From Stentor coeruleus (Eukaryota; Ciliophora; Heterotrichea; Heterotrichida; Stentoridae), in the NCBI GenBank assembly GCA_001970955.1, contig MPUH01000836.1, positions 1 to 32,550 on the forward strand: a stretch of DNA of 32,550 bases, given 5' to 3'. Shown piece by piece: positions 1-9,452 of this stretch (its first letter is position 1; each line of letters begins with the position of its first letter). The translations under genes and the position numbers were made by a program. A model generated the notes under the pieces. The model was not told the origin of the DNA. It ran no database searches and saw only the letters and a program-made list of their open reading frames with translations.

Positions 1-126
1 CAATATTATTCAACCCTTCCATATCTTCATCAATTTACAACTAACCATTCAATGTTTTTCTTTTATACTTCTAACAATTTTTTTTCTAAACTATTATTCA
101 ATTTTATCCCTCTATTCATTAAAAGT

Positions 127-725
127 TTACACAATATTTCTGTTATATCCACCTAAATCAAGTATTGCTTGTGGTATTGCATATCCTTCAAGTATAGGAT
201 CATCATGTGTTACTCCATCTCCTGAATATAAAACTAAACCTGACATTTTACCTATTGAGTATAATGAAAGTACTGATTGGTTTCCTACATAAAAAGAGCT
301 GATATTGAATTTTTCAAACATGATTTGAGTCATTTTTTCACGGTTGGATTTAGGGTTTAAAGATGCTTCAGTGATAAAAACTGGATGATCATCTGTTGCG
401 GTTCTTAGTTCGTTATAAAAACTGGATGATCATCTGTTGCGGTTCTTAGTTCGTTATTGAAAGCATGTGCCCATACACGTTCCATATCTTCCCAGTTTTG
501 GACTATACCCCTGGAGATAGGATAAGACATGTTAAGAACACCTCTACGCATTTGAGCCTCGTCACCAACATATGCGTCTTTTTGTTCAGTGCCGATTATT
601 ATGCTTGGGTTACGAGGTTTACCTACTACACTAGAGAATGAAGACTTTGGAGCTTCGTCTGAGGCAAAACCGACTTTGCAAAAACCGGAACCATTGTCGA
701 GGACTAGTGCTTGGTTTTCGTACAT
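127..725 (-). pseudogene. Truncated, frame-broken actin (N-terminal half only)
   Basis: The minus strand encodes a clear actin N-terminal half. Visible actin hallmarks are the phosphate-1 loop ([12 protein letters not shown]), VGDEAQ, the GIV-NW-DME segment, [15 protein letters not shown], and SGDGVTH in the phosphate-2 loop. The frame is broken after VFIT by a perfect 41-base tandem duplication (374-414 and 415-455). Counting one copy gives 185 codons with no interruption. Even then the protein stops after an [11 protein letters not shown] segment, at about residue 180 of the usual 375, and the 126 bases beyond show no actin coding. Subdomains 3 and 4 are therefore missing. The Asp that normally begins the phosphate-2 motif (DSGDG) is Tyr here. 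Actin filaments need both halves and the nucleotide cleft, so this product could not behave as actin. It is most likely a pseudogene or gene fragment. The duplication itself may be an assembly error, because the window has other duplicated joints. Confidence 0.85.
374..455. repeat. Perfect 41-bp tandem duplication inside actin
   Basis: Bases 374-414 are repeated exactly at 415-455. The unit is not a multiple of three, so the second copy shifts the actin frame and creates a TAA stop two codons later. No N lies between the copies, unlike the other exact duplications in the window. Confidence 0.95.
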
Positions 726-1485
726 TTTTTATGATATGGATTTTGATGTGTATAAATTATTGAATTTGATTGTGTTGAGTAGTTTATGCTTTTTAGATTA
801 TGTAATTTATGAAGGGGTAAAAAAAAAAACTGAAGAGAATGCAAAAAGTATTTAAAAGTGTAGTATGTTTATGTACTGGGGTAATTTTGATATGCTGTAA
901 GTAGAAATAATGTTTGGGAAAGCTTATAGAATATATTTTTAATAGATTATGAAAACTCTGAGGAATGATTGTANATAGAATATATTTTTAATAGATTATG
1001 AAAACTCTGAGGAATGATTGTAAGCATTAAATCTTCTTTAAGACTAAACTTTATAAAATATTTTATTTATGATAGTAGCTTTAAGCTTGAGTTTTTAGGT
1101 ATTTGACCCTATATCCAATTAAATTTTATTGTAAAACTTATTTATATATCGGTATATATAGTTTGTATTAGAATTTTTAAAACCAAAGCTATTTCATTAT
1201 CAACATTTTCTAGCATTGTAAGATAATCAAATTATGATTTTAAACACCTAATCTTCCAATTTTTATATTTTAATTTCCAATCACATATCGTTAAGCCATT
1301 AATCTAGCATTCTCACTTTTTCAAAATTTATGCGTTTTCTCTTAGTATAATAAAAAATGCTTCCTACCTCAATTTATACCTTCTATCAGCACCAATACCT
1401 TAAAATCTGCCCTTAAAATACTTAAAATTACAAAATCACAATCAAAATTTTTATTATCTAACAATAATAACATATAAACTAAATC
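726..1485. other. Intergenic region with one assembly joint
   Basis: No credible coding frame is visible. The left part is T/G-rich and the right part, from about 1180 to the ATG at 1486, is A/C-rich, as in the leaders of other plus-strand genes here. Bases 926-973 are repeated exactly at 975-1022 with a single N at 974 between them, the signature of two contig ends joined without trimming their overlap. Confidence 0.7.
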
Positions 1486-1953
1486 ATGGAAACAAATCAA
1501 ATCTTAAGCCCTTGCTGTAATAGTTTTCTTCAAGAAACTGAATATAATTCAGATATCGATAGCGAAATCCGTAGGGATATTGACTATAAATACATTCGAT
1601 CTAAGGTAAACTCAAATTACGTCTTTCCAAGAAATCCGAATTTGATGCCAAAATCAAAAATAATCTTAAAACGAAACAGTAAATCTAAAGATACAAAGAT
1701 TTTAAGGAAAAGAACTGAGAAAATAATCAACCGTACCTGTATCAAACACACAAAAAAGCTACCGAGTTTAGGGAATATAACGATGCAACATAATACAATG
1801 TCATCAACTGTTTTAAAGCAAAAACATAGAAGGGTTATAAGTGATATGTCTAATATGATAGCGAAATATAAAGACTCACCTTATTTAAAGTCATCATTTC
1901 TTATACCTAAAGTGAAGTCGATTAAAAGAGGATTGATATTAGTTGAACAATAA
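1486..1953 (+). CDS. Small basic protein of unknown function
   Basis: A 155-codon frame begins at the first ATG after an A/C-rich leader and ends in TAA. The product is rich in Lys, Arg, Ser and Asn, with basic stretches around residues 55-80, and has no hydrophobic segment or signal peptide. I recognise no domain. The A/C-rich leader and T/G-rich trailer match the flanks of the certain genes in this window, which supports it as a real gene. Its charge would suit a nucleic-acid- or cytoskeleton-binding protein, but nothing in the sequence decides between these. Confidence 0.55.
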   Translation: METNQILSPCCNSFLQETEYNSDIDSEIRRDIDYKYIRSKVNSNYVFPRNPNLMPKSKIILKRNSKSKDTKILRKRTEKIINRTCIKHTKKLPSLGNITMQHNTMSSTVLKQKHRRVISDMSNMIAKYKDSPYLKSSFLIPKVKSIKRGLILVEQ

Positions 1954-2807
1954 AATTAATTTAATATGAGATTAAGTATTTAATATATATGTTAAAACTT
2001 TGTTATAATTAAGAATGGAAAGATATAGGATTATTTGTTAAAATAGATGGAGAATTTTATTAGAAGGTGTTTTTGGTTTATAGGTTTTAGGACATGAAGA
2101 TTTGATTATTTTTTTTTTGGTTTTTAACAATTGGGAGAAGATTTTTATGAGAATATTAGTTGAAGTGAGTTTTTTTGAGTCAATTGTTATGGTGTAAATT
2201 AAGTTATGCTAAGTTTGAGATAGTTTAATAGGTAAATATTTTTAAATAAAAAATAATAGAAATATTTTAGGAGTTTGTAGGAAATAACTCAGGATAAAAT
2301 TGATAGATGCTATATTTTATCAAAAGTAAAACTTCAATTATTTCTCTTATTCGAAAATCTATTATTTATTAGCAATCCTTAATAAAAGCACAACCTAAAC
2401 CAATAACGAAAATACCACCAAATTTCAAAATTTCCATAAACTAACAATAAAATACCTTAACTCTTTCACCTAAATAACATATACTAACAACAATAAAATC
2501 CTTAACTCAATCAATATCATATCAATTAATCATAAATCCTTCCCCAAACTTCCTTTCATTAATAACAAACCTTCTTACAAAATTCAACCAACCTACAATC
2601 CCAATTTTTAGCTAATTTCCATAAGACTATTTAAAACTAAATTCTTAAATCTCCATAATTATAATTTAAAACAACAAAGACAAATTGTTTAAATTATTAA
2701 TAATTCTTAATAATTCTTAATAATTCTTAATATACTAAATATCATAAAAACCCTATAATTACTTTTACATTAAATACAATTTCTTATACTAAATCAAAAA
2801 TAATAAT
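1954..2807. other. Intergenic region with composition switch near 2330
   Basis: No coding frame is recognisable. From 1954 to about 2330 the plus strand is T/G-rich (3' flank of the gene before). From about 2340 to 2807 it is strikingly A/C-rich (5' flank of the gene after). A short 10-base tandem repeat lies at 2701-2730. Confidence 0.6.
2701..2730. repeat. Three tandem copies of a 10-bp AT-rich unit
   Basis: The unit TAATTCTTAA occurs three times in direct succession, with partial copies on both sides, about 80 bases upstream of the ATG at 2808. It is probably simple-sequence expansion. Confidence 0.9.
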
Positions 2808-3041
2808 ATGGGTTGCTGTCAAATTTCACTTATAGAATCAGAATTTCAATCAAGCCCTGCAGGTAGTATGATATTACCAGATAAGCCAGGAATATTAAAT
2901 AAATCTTTACCTATTCTTATTCCAACAATAAATGACCCTTCGTTTCCACCTCCGAAATTAACTCCGTATTTCGGCAGGAAATTTAATTTTGAAGATGCAG
3001 ATAAAGGGACACATGATTCAAAACCTTTAGAGATAAGCTAA
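2808..3041 (+). CDS. 77-residue protein with an MGCC N-terminus, possibly acylated
   Basis: A short frame starts with Met-Gly-Cys-Cys. N-terminal Gly followed by paired Cys is a common arrangement for myristoylation and/or palmitoylation. However, residue 6 is Ile, which does not fit the usual small residue at that position of the myristoylation consensus, so myristoylation is uncertain and palmitoylation of Cys3/Cys4 is the safer guess. The middle is Pro-rich (PILIPT, PSFPPPKLTPYFG). No domain is recognised. The leader is A/C-rich and the trailer T/G-rich, as for certain genes nearby, which supports it as coding despite its size. A DHHC acyltransferase is encoded elsewhere in the window, but no link can be inferred. 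Confidence 0.5.
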   Translation: MGCCQISLIESEFQSSPAGSMILPDKPGILNKSLPILIPTINDPSFPPPKLTPYFGRKFNFEDADKGTHDSKPLEIS

Positions 3042-3583
3042 TATTTTTTAATTTGCAAGTAAGATTTGTATATAAATTCAAAAAAAAAGTTTGCGATTTC
3101 GATTTTTAAAGATCATAGTTATGAAATTTGTATGAAAAATATTTACTGATATTGGGTAGATGTGCATTTTGTAGGATCGGATAAAAATCTTGTAGGATGT
3201 GAAGAATTTTATAGGAAAAAGATATTTTTTTATGTGATTTAAGATGATAATAGATACGTTTGTTATGGATTATCTAGTATAAAGATATGCTAATTATATG
3301 AGAATGTATGATATTTTTTTAGTTAGATAAAAAATGTATAAAATGCTTAGATAGAAAATTACTGATTTGAGAAGGAGTGTGAAAGTTTATATGAAAAGAT
3401 CAAAAACTCTTAAAAATAAAAAAAAATATTTTTATGATGATACTTACTAATCAACAAAAAAAAAACATAGCTTTTAAGGGAAGATTGTATTTGTTTTTAA
3501 GTAATACTAATCTTGAGGAAAATAAAATTTCACAGATAACTTAAAGATATGATTTTATAACAATCGCATTAACTATCCAAACA
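3042..3583. other. Convergent intergenic region
   Basis: This AT-rich stretch lies between the 3' ends of the MGCC gene and the transporter gene. I see no frame, RNA gene or notable repeat, only A and T homopolymer runs. Confidence 0.6.
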
Positions 3584-5092
3584 TTAAATCACAGTAAGAA
3601 CACTATTTCTATTATATTCAACTGAATCATCTCTATCTTGCTCAGTTGATTTATAAAAGCGATCATCAGCAGAGTTATCATTCTTGATTGTATTATCAGT
3701 ATTTTCACGTTTTTCAATAACTTTCATTTCAATAAGAATTTGTTCTTTTTGTTTACCTTTAGTTTCAATAAGGTCGTATTGTGAATAAACTGTACCGATT
3801 AGCATTATAAATGCAAAGAACAAAAAGACATTGTTTATTCCTATAGCATCGCCAACTATTTGAAATAAAAAAGCTAGTACCACATCAGTTATCGAATTAA
3901 GCAAAAGGGAAAAACTTAGTATCTGGTCGTTTAGAACTTCTCCAATGTATATCCACAAAGTCGCCCCTAATGCCAAAGAGAACAAAAACATGAATAAAAT
4001 CAGGAATATCGCTGGGACTAATACTCCAACTTGAACATGACCTGAAAAAATTCCTAATATCAATAAGTCTATAGCTAATATAAAATGCCCTATAACAAGT
4101 AATCTTTTTCTACCTATAAATTTGAGAAGTGGAATACTAATTAAAGCTGATATCATGTTCCCTAAACCCATAATAAAAGTCAAAAGACGTGAAAGAAAAA
4201 TGCCTCCACCCATTTTTCCAAAAATGATTGTTGAATAAAATATTATTGGACTTATTCCTGAAAACTGTTCTAATACACATAGAATACAGCCAACTCTAAC
4301 CATCTTTCTAAACCTTTTCTTGCAAATAAAATAAACTAACGAAATCTTAACTCCTTCAGTTGTTTTTCCTTCATATTCGCTTTGAAGCCTTTTCATGCCA
4401 ACTTCCATACCAACTTCTGTATACGTCATTTCTAAAGCTTTCTTTGCATTTTCAATATCATTTTTCCCCATATAAAACAGTGGCGTATCAAAAATACAAA
4501 AATATTTAAAGTAAATCAGCTGATACAAACAAAGAGCTGCTGGGAATAAAAACATAAAAATCCACCAATAATTAAAAGGATTTGTATTGAAATTTTCAGT
4601 TGGCAAAGCTAGTCCAAAACCAAAAGCAGACATTAACCCTAGATTATGACTGATTAATATCAATGGGCCTACTTTATGTGACATATCCTCAGGGGTAGTT
4701 TCAGCAATGTATATTGGAACCAAAGTTGCAGAAAACCCAGTTGTTAGACCTGTAAGAAATCTGCCAATTCCAAAAGTTGTGGTTGATGGCATTACAAGAA
4801 TTATCGTCCCGACTATATAAAGTATATCATTCCACATCATGGTTGTCCTTCTTCCATAATGGTCTAAGAAATATCCAACACATGATGCTCCGATCAATGT
4901 TCCTAAAGATACTAATGAACTAAAAATTGTTACATACAATGATGTGCGGGAACCCCAATTTAGACTTGCTGCAACATTTTCAGTGCAAGGGTTGAAAACT
5001 CCAACTGTATAGTAGAAAACAAAGCTTGCAATAACTATATGCAGGCAGATTTTCCAAACTTGTCCGTGCTTGATGTTCTCTTCTTTTTCCAT
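3584..5092 (-). CDS. MFS transporter, sugar-porter type
   Basis: The 502-residue product has about twelve hydrophobic spans, with a cytoplasmic loop at about residues 200-260 between the two six-helix halves. Sugar-porter signatures are recognisable in order: Asp77 with GRR at 80-82 in the loop after helix 2; GRFLTG at 110-115 followed by PIYIAET (126-132), the equivalent of the PVYxSEx motif after helix 4; QFSGI (276-280) in helix 7, the equivalent of QQxxGI; GRKR (327-330) in the loop after helix 8; and ETKGK (443-447) after helix 12, the equivalent of PETKG. The family moves hexoses, polyols and related solutes by facilitated diffusion or proton symport across plasma or vacuolar membranes. 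The substrate cannot be read from sequence. The last ~55 residues form a polar cytoplasmic tail. The first Gln of QQxxG is Glu here (EQFSGI), so a classical hexose site is not certain. Confidence 0.88.
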   Translation of the reverse strand: MEKEENIKHGQVWKICLHIVIASFVFYYTVGVFNPCTENVAASLNWGSRTSLYVTIFSSLVSLGTLIGASCVGYFLDHYGRRTTMMWNDILYIVGTIILVMPSTTTFGIGRFLTGLTTGFSATLVPIYIAETTPEDMSHKVGPLILISHNLGLMSAFGFGLALPTENFNTNPFNYWWIFMFLFPAALCLYQLIYFKYFCIFDTPLFYMGKNDIENAKKALEMTYTEVGMEVGMKRLQSEYEGKTTEGVKISLVYFICKKRFRKMVRVGCILCVLEQFSGISPIIFYSTIIFGKMGGGIFLSRLLTFIMGLGNMISALISIPLLKFIGRKRLLVIGHFILAIDLLILGIFSGHVQVGVLVPAIFLILFMFLFSLALGATLWIYIGEVLNDQILSFSLLLNSITDVVLAFLFQIVGDAIGINNVFLFFAFIMLIGTVYSQYDLIETKGKQKEQILIEMKVIEKRENTDNTIKNDNSADDRFYKSTEQDRDDSVEYNRNSVLTVI

Positions 5093-5579
5093 TTACACTT
5101 ATTCTCTACTCACATGTTAACAATATACCTAACCAATATGATTATTTAGTTAACTTTTTCGTTACAATTCCCGCTAAGATTTTTTTAAAATAAGTTTATA
5201 AAATATATTTAAGTCAGATTTTGTAGAGAATAATATTTTGTTGACAAAATTGACTATGTTGAATTTTTATAAATGGACTAAAGTTTATGACATATAAAAT
5301 ATTAAATGAAATTATTCACTATGTAGCATAGAAGATAAATATCAATATCTAAGAAATTCTGAAAAGTGGAAATTTAGCACCATAAGAATAACAGCAAATA
5401 ATCTCAAAGTAACCATAAATTTTCAAAGTATTCTCAATTAATTTCAACAATCAAACTCAATCTAAAATCCATCTTCATCCTATCCTTTACAAATATCAAA
5501 CTAAATCTATTTAAAAATCCTATTTCACTTATAAAAACCCTTATCACTACTCTCATAATTTAAATAAGAATATCTATAT
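5093..5579. other. Intergenic region, no feature seen
   Basis: This AT-rich stretch separates the start of the transporter gene from the stop of the coiled-coil gene, both on the minus strand. It becomes A/C-rich from about 5380 towards 5579. No coding frame or RNA gene is recognisable. Confidence 0.55.
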
Positions 5580-6865
5580 TTATAGACTTTCCTCATCACT
5601 CTCCTCACTATAACTCTTAGGTCCAGTCTGACTTAAATCCTCATCATGATTTCCCCCTTTTTTCGACTTGTTTTTAGATACTTTTTCAGTATTTTCATAA
5701 TCAAAATATTCTTCTAAGCTTTTTTGATTACTTGATTTTGTTTTTTTAGATTCAAGATTTTCATAAATTTCCTCTACAGGATAACCTTTTTGTTTTAGTA
5801 TCCAAAAAAGCTTCATGAGCTTTTTTTCTTGTATTTGAAAACTTTTTAACCTTTTCTTTAGTTTTATGCATAATTCAGTATAACTTTTATTTTCGGCTAT
5901 GAGTACTTTCCATGAGGTTTTATCTTGAGGAACTTCATCTATGTTTATGTTTGTGATTTTTAATAAGTGTTCTTGTAAAGCTTTACAATTATTGTCACGT
6001 TCTTCTAATGCACGACCTACCTCCACACTTTCTCTTGAAAATTTTTGGATTTTTTTGTGCAAGCGTTTGTTTTCTTCAATTTCTTCAGATAGTTTGCGAC
6101 TGAAATCTATAATTTCGCTTTTTAGCTTGGAAATTTCGCTTGAGTTGTCAGATTTTGACTTGATCCAATCTTCATATGCGAATTTGATTTTAGCTAGTAA
6201 AGTGCCGAATACTTTATCAATAATTATTATTTCATCAAAAATCTCCTGATATTTGTCTAATATTTCATTTGAAATACCATTTTCTTTATGCTTTGCACTT
6301 ATGTCATCAATTTTTTTCTCAATTAAATAAGTCTGATTCTCAATGCTTNCTTTGCACTTATGTCATCAATTTTTTTCTCAATTAAATAAGTCTGATTCTC
6401 AATGCTTTTTCTTTCTGCATATATTGGTTTCTTCTTTATTTTAACTTGATTTTCGTTTATCTCTTTTACTATAAACTAGAANTAAGTCTGATTCTCAATG
6501 CTTTTTCTTTCTGCATATATTGGTTTCTTCTTTATTTTAACTTGATTTTCGTTTATCTCTTTTACTTTCCCTACAAAAGATGTGCTTAAATTAAACTTGT
6601 TTTTAAGACTCATTGTAAATTTCGGGTTTAAAGGAGGGGAAACAAGTCCAGAATTGTGATAAAATGAAGGGTCTTTTACTATTGATGTTGATCGAACTTT
6701 TGTCATTTTCTGAGCGTATGGCGATTCTGTGTGCCGTTCTGGTTTATCTGTTGCTTGATTATAAGTTGATACAGAAGGTTGAGGATTTATAAAAGAGAGG
6801 GATGGATAATGATTGACTTTTTGCTCAGATATTTTCTTTACAGGGACTTTTTTAGCTTTTAACAT
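5580..6865 (-). CDS. Coiled-coil protein with TSNAXIP1-N-like region, split by assembly joints
   Basis: On the minus strand a frame starts at 6865 and is interrupted near 6482, then reappears and ends at 5580. Two joints explain the break: exact copies 6291-6348/6350-6407 around N 6349, and 6387-6470/6483-6566 around N 6482 with 11 extra bases. Removing the redundancy leaves 1131 bases, exactly 377 codons, in one frame. The N-terminal ~120 residues are polar and basic. Then comes a helical segment (YQEIFDEIIIIDKVFGTLL and AKIKFAYEDWI) that resembles the N-terminal domain of translin-associated factor X-interacting protein 1, where a FxxxI...F..YGPLL.KIK.EYD pattern is typical. A long coiled coil and an acidic Ser-rich tail (SEESDEESL) follow. 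The TSNAXIP1 match is by eye. Such proteins in protists are mostly ciliary or cytoskeletal, but the role here is inferred. Confidence 0.7.
6291..6566. repeat. Two nested exact duplications at single-N joints
   Basis: A 58-base copy (6291-6348 and 6350-6407) flanks N 6349. An 84-base copy (6387-6470 and 6483-6566) flanks N 6482, with an unmatched 11-base tail just before that N. These look like untrimmed contig overlaps. The frame of the surrounding gene is restored when they are discounted. Confidence 0.92.
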
Positions 6866-7731
6866 TGATTTATACCGGAAATTTTATTAATAATTCAATA
6901 TTAAGGTATGTAAAAGCTTTTAATATATAAGCATAAGTTAAAGAATCCTATGTATAAATAAGTGATTTCTTGTTATGATAGGAATATTAATAAAGATGTG
7001 TAAACCAACGAACTTACTTTAAAGTAATTCTGAAAATTTTCAAATTTTAATTAGTTTGTAGTGATAAAAGTTCATTTTTAAGATAGATAAGGTTAGAGTT
7101 TATATTTTTTATTATAGGATAGAGTGTTTTGCCTTGATTTTTGTTTTTAATATTTAATTTAATTATAGTTTTAGGTTTTGATTGTAGGTATGTATGATGA
7201 AGATGCAGTTTATTAAGGGAGTATAGGTAGATTTGGAATTATTGAATGATTTTAAAAGTTTTCAACTGTTTTTAGGTGTTTTATTGAAGATTTTGATATT
7301 AAATTAAAATAAAGTTAGGTTTTGATTAAGACTTTTATACAATTTGTAATGCATTATGAAAATTTTTCTTTGGTTTTAAAAACAAAAAGAAGTGTCTAAG
7401 TTTAATAGCCTCATAAATGAAGATAATCTTCTTGACACAAAAAATATTATTCTTTAAAACCAATATTCGATTTTCAGTATATGCCCCACAATCCATATAA
7501 AAACTTTATACATTTTTTAATTTGTTTTATCATTTTTAAGTTTATAAGCTTTTTAATACTTTCCCTTATATCAAGATTTAAATAATCACTTACAATTTCT
7601 AACTAAAATTCCAAACAAATCCTTCCTTCCAACCATCATCTCACTTTTCCTTTATAAATTCTCATATTTTCTATTAAAAGCCTATTACAATACACCTTTA
7701 AATCAAAATACCAAAATTCTTATAATAAATC
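6866..7731. other. Divergent intergenic region with opposite strand asymmetry in its halves
   Basis: This region lies between two divergent genes. From 6866 to about 7390 the plus strand is T/G-rich, so the minus strand is A/C-rich and forms the leader of the minus gene. From about 7420 to 7731 the plus strand is A/C-rich and forms the leader of the gene at 7732. No coding frame or RNA gene is seen. Both promoters must lie here. Confidence 0.6.
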
Positions 7732-8559
7732 ATGGAGCTCATCCTAACAATCCTCTATTATCTAGGCACTTTATCTGTTTTTATAGTAGCCGTGACTTAT
7801 CCTCAATACTGGGCAGCATATGCTTATCGTCCAACTTACGAAATCATATCCTATTCAAATTACTCTATGATAGTATCAACTGATTCCTCTGACTTTGAAT
7901 GCCTTCGTATAATAAACCCTATAATCGCAGAAGAAAGACTGAGATTTGTTAATGAAATCAACACCTGGTTTGTCCTTTTTTTCACAGTATGCGATTGGAT
8001 TATAATGATGGTTTGTAGTATCGGTGCTATGATTGTTTTTTATAAAACAACAACAGATCCAGGAAGTATTGATAAAGTAAAAGCTCATATGCTTATTGAG
8101 TTTTTAAGCTTAGTAAGTTTATTACTTATAAGCCCATTAAGTTATCCTTCTCTTATTGATAATTATGAAGACTGTTTAGAAGATAATCCTTTTATGCTTT
8201 ATGGGGTTTTTCTATTTATTGAATATGCGTTTTTTGTTGTTGTTGGATTTTGTACGCTTCAACTTATATTGTTTACTAATGAAGATATGTTATTAGAAAG
8301 ATATGGAAGGAATATGTATAGAAGAGTTTTTTATTTTGTTAGAGGAGTTAATGTTATGATGTTGGTATTGTTTTTTGTGATTTCTATGGTGATTACTATT
8401 GGTACTAACTCGATGATGATACTTGCGTCGATTGTTTTAGATTCAGGGGTTGGATTGTACACATTGTATAATGATGCGCTTAGAGGTAAGAACCTTTCTG
8501 ATGTTTTACCCATAAGTCCAAGGAATTCTAAGAAAAATAATAGTTTTAATGAGGGATAG
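7732..8559 (+). CDS. Six-span membrane protein of unknown family
   Basis: The 275-residue product has six hydrophobic segments at about residues 3-22, 77-104, 118-138, 153-180, 199-223 and 227-247. The first could act as a signal anchor. A ~50-residue polar loop with several Tyr and Ser residues lies between spans 1 and 2, and a short Ser/Asn/Lys-rich tail ends the protein. No transporter, receptor or channel signature is recognised. The stop (TAG) is only 76 bases before the ATG of the FOP-like gene, so its terminator and that gene's promoter must share this gap. Confidence 0.65.
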   Translation: MELILTILYYLGTLSVFIVAVTYPQYWAAYAYRPTYEIISYSNYSMIVSTDSSDFECLRIINPIIAEERLRFVNEINTWFVLFFTVCDWIIMMVCSIGAMIVFYKTTTDPGSIDKVKAHMLIEFLSLVSLLLISPLSYPSLIDNYEDCLEDNPFMLYGVFLFIEYAFFVVVGFCTLQLILFTNEDMLLERYGRNMYRRVFYFVRGVNVMMLVLFFVISMVITIGTNSMMILASIVLDSGVGLYTLYNDALRGKNLSDVLPISPRNSKKNNSFNEG

Positions 8560-8635
8560 TTTGTGTTTAGTTTTGGAGGTTTTGTTTTAATAATTGTGAT
8601 AAAGGTTTTGTTAGAAAATTTGTTTATAATCAAAA

Positions 8636-9220
8636 ATGAGTATGAAAGACCATATGATTCAAGCCCTAACTAATACTCAGAAGTTTAAAGAAATTAGGGC
8701 TAAACTTAGGGAAGCTATGTTTCAGATTTTAGCTGCAAAAGACCAATACCAAACTACTAATTTCTTTGCCAAGAACTTTTTATCAACTGATGAAGGCCAT
8801 TTAATTGGAGGCATAATCAAAGACTATCTTGAATGTTTAAATCTTGTTAGTACATTATCAGTTTTTACAACCGAAGTAGGGGGTTTATCAAAAGTATACT
8901 CCAGAGACATGATAGAAAAAGTCTTAAACCGAAAATTCCCAGAAGGTATCCCAATTTTAATATCTCTAATATCAAAAGAGAGCACAACTTTCAGCCCTAA
9001 AGGTAAAATTCCAAACTTAACCATTCCAAGTTTCAAACCTAAAAATAACCTTTTAGAGCTTTTGGATAGACCAAAAGATAGTCCAAATGATAAAATTATA
9101 TTCGGTAGCTCAAATGATGAAAACCCAGAAGATCAAGATATGGACTTTCAAGATTTATTACAAGTACCTGAAGATGATGATGACTCTTATGAAGCTCCTG
9201 TACGTAAAAAATCTTTTTAG
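8636..9220 (+). CDS. CEP43: FOP/CEP43-like LisH protein, probable basal-body component
   Basis: The first ~100 residues match the dimerisation region of FOP (FGFR1OP/CEP43): an amphipathic helix with RAKLREAMFQ (about 21-30), a FLSTDEGHLIGGIIKDYLE segment (about 48-66) equivalent to the FLNTKDGRLVASLVAEFL stretch of FOP, then LNLVSTLSVFTTE, the LisH dimer helix pair. FOP-family proteins sit at centrioles and basal bodies and are needed to anchor microtubules and build cilia. A ciliate with many basal bodies is expected to carry one or more. The C-terminal half is Pro-, Asp- and Ser-rich and probably disordered, ending in a strongly acidic stretch followed by a basic tail. At 194 residues it is shorter than animal FOP and close to FOR20 in size, but the LisH sequence is nearer to FOP. 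Confidence 0.75.
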   Translation: MSMKDHMIQALTNTQKFKEIRAKLREAMFQILAAKDQYQTTNFFAKNFLSTDEGHLIGGIIKDYLECLNLVSTLSVFTTEVGGLSKVYSRDMIEKVLNRKFPEGIPILISLISKESTTFSPKGKIPNLTIPSFKPKNNLLELLDRPKDSPNDKIIFGSSNDENPEDQDMDFQDLLQVPEDDDDSYEAPVRKKSF

Positions 9221-9452
9221 TATAGATTTTAAAAAAAATTATACTTATGTTTTTTAGTTTATTTTATTTATTTAGAGGTTTATGGTTTTTCTTATAAGGA
9301 AATCTTATTTTTAAAGGATTTTATGGATGATTTCTTGTAAGTTTAACATTTCGGTAATTTTTAAGTCATTTTCTTGAACTTGATTCAAAAGTATCTTCGG
9401 TTGAGTACCATTTTCATAGTATCTTTAAAGATACAAAGATTGGGATATAATT

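Noticed and set aside
1..126. Second half of actin beyond the stop at 127, possibly after a mini-intron
   Set aside because: No GT...AG of 15-16 nt fits, and none of the frames in this stretch resembles actin after the ILDLGG segment.
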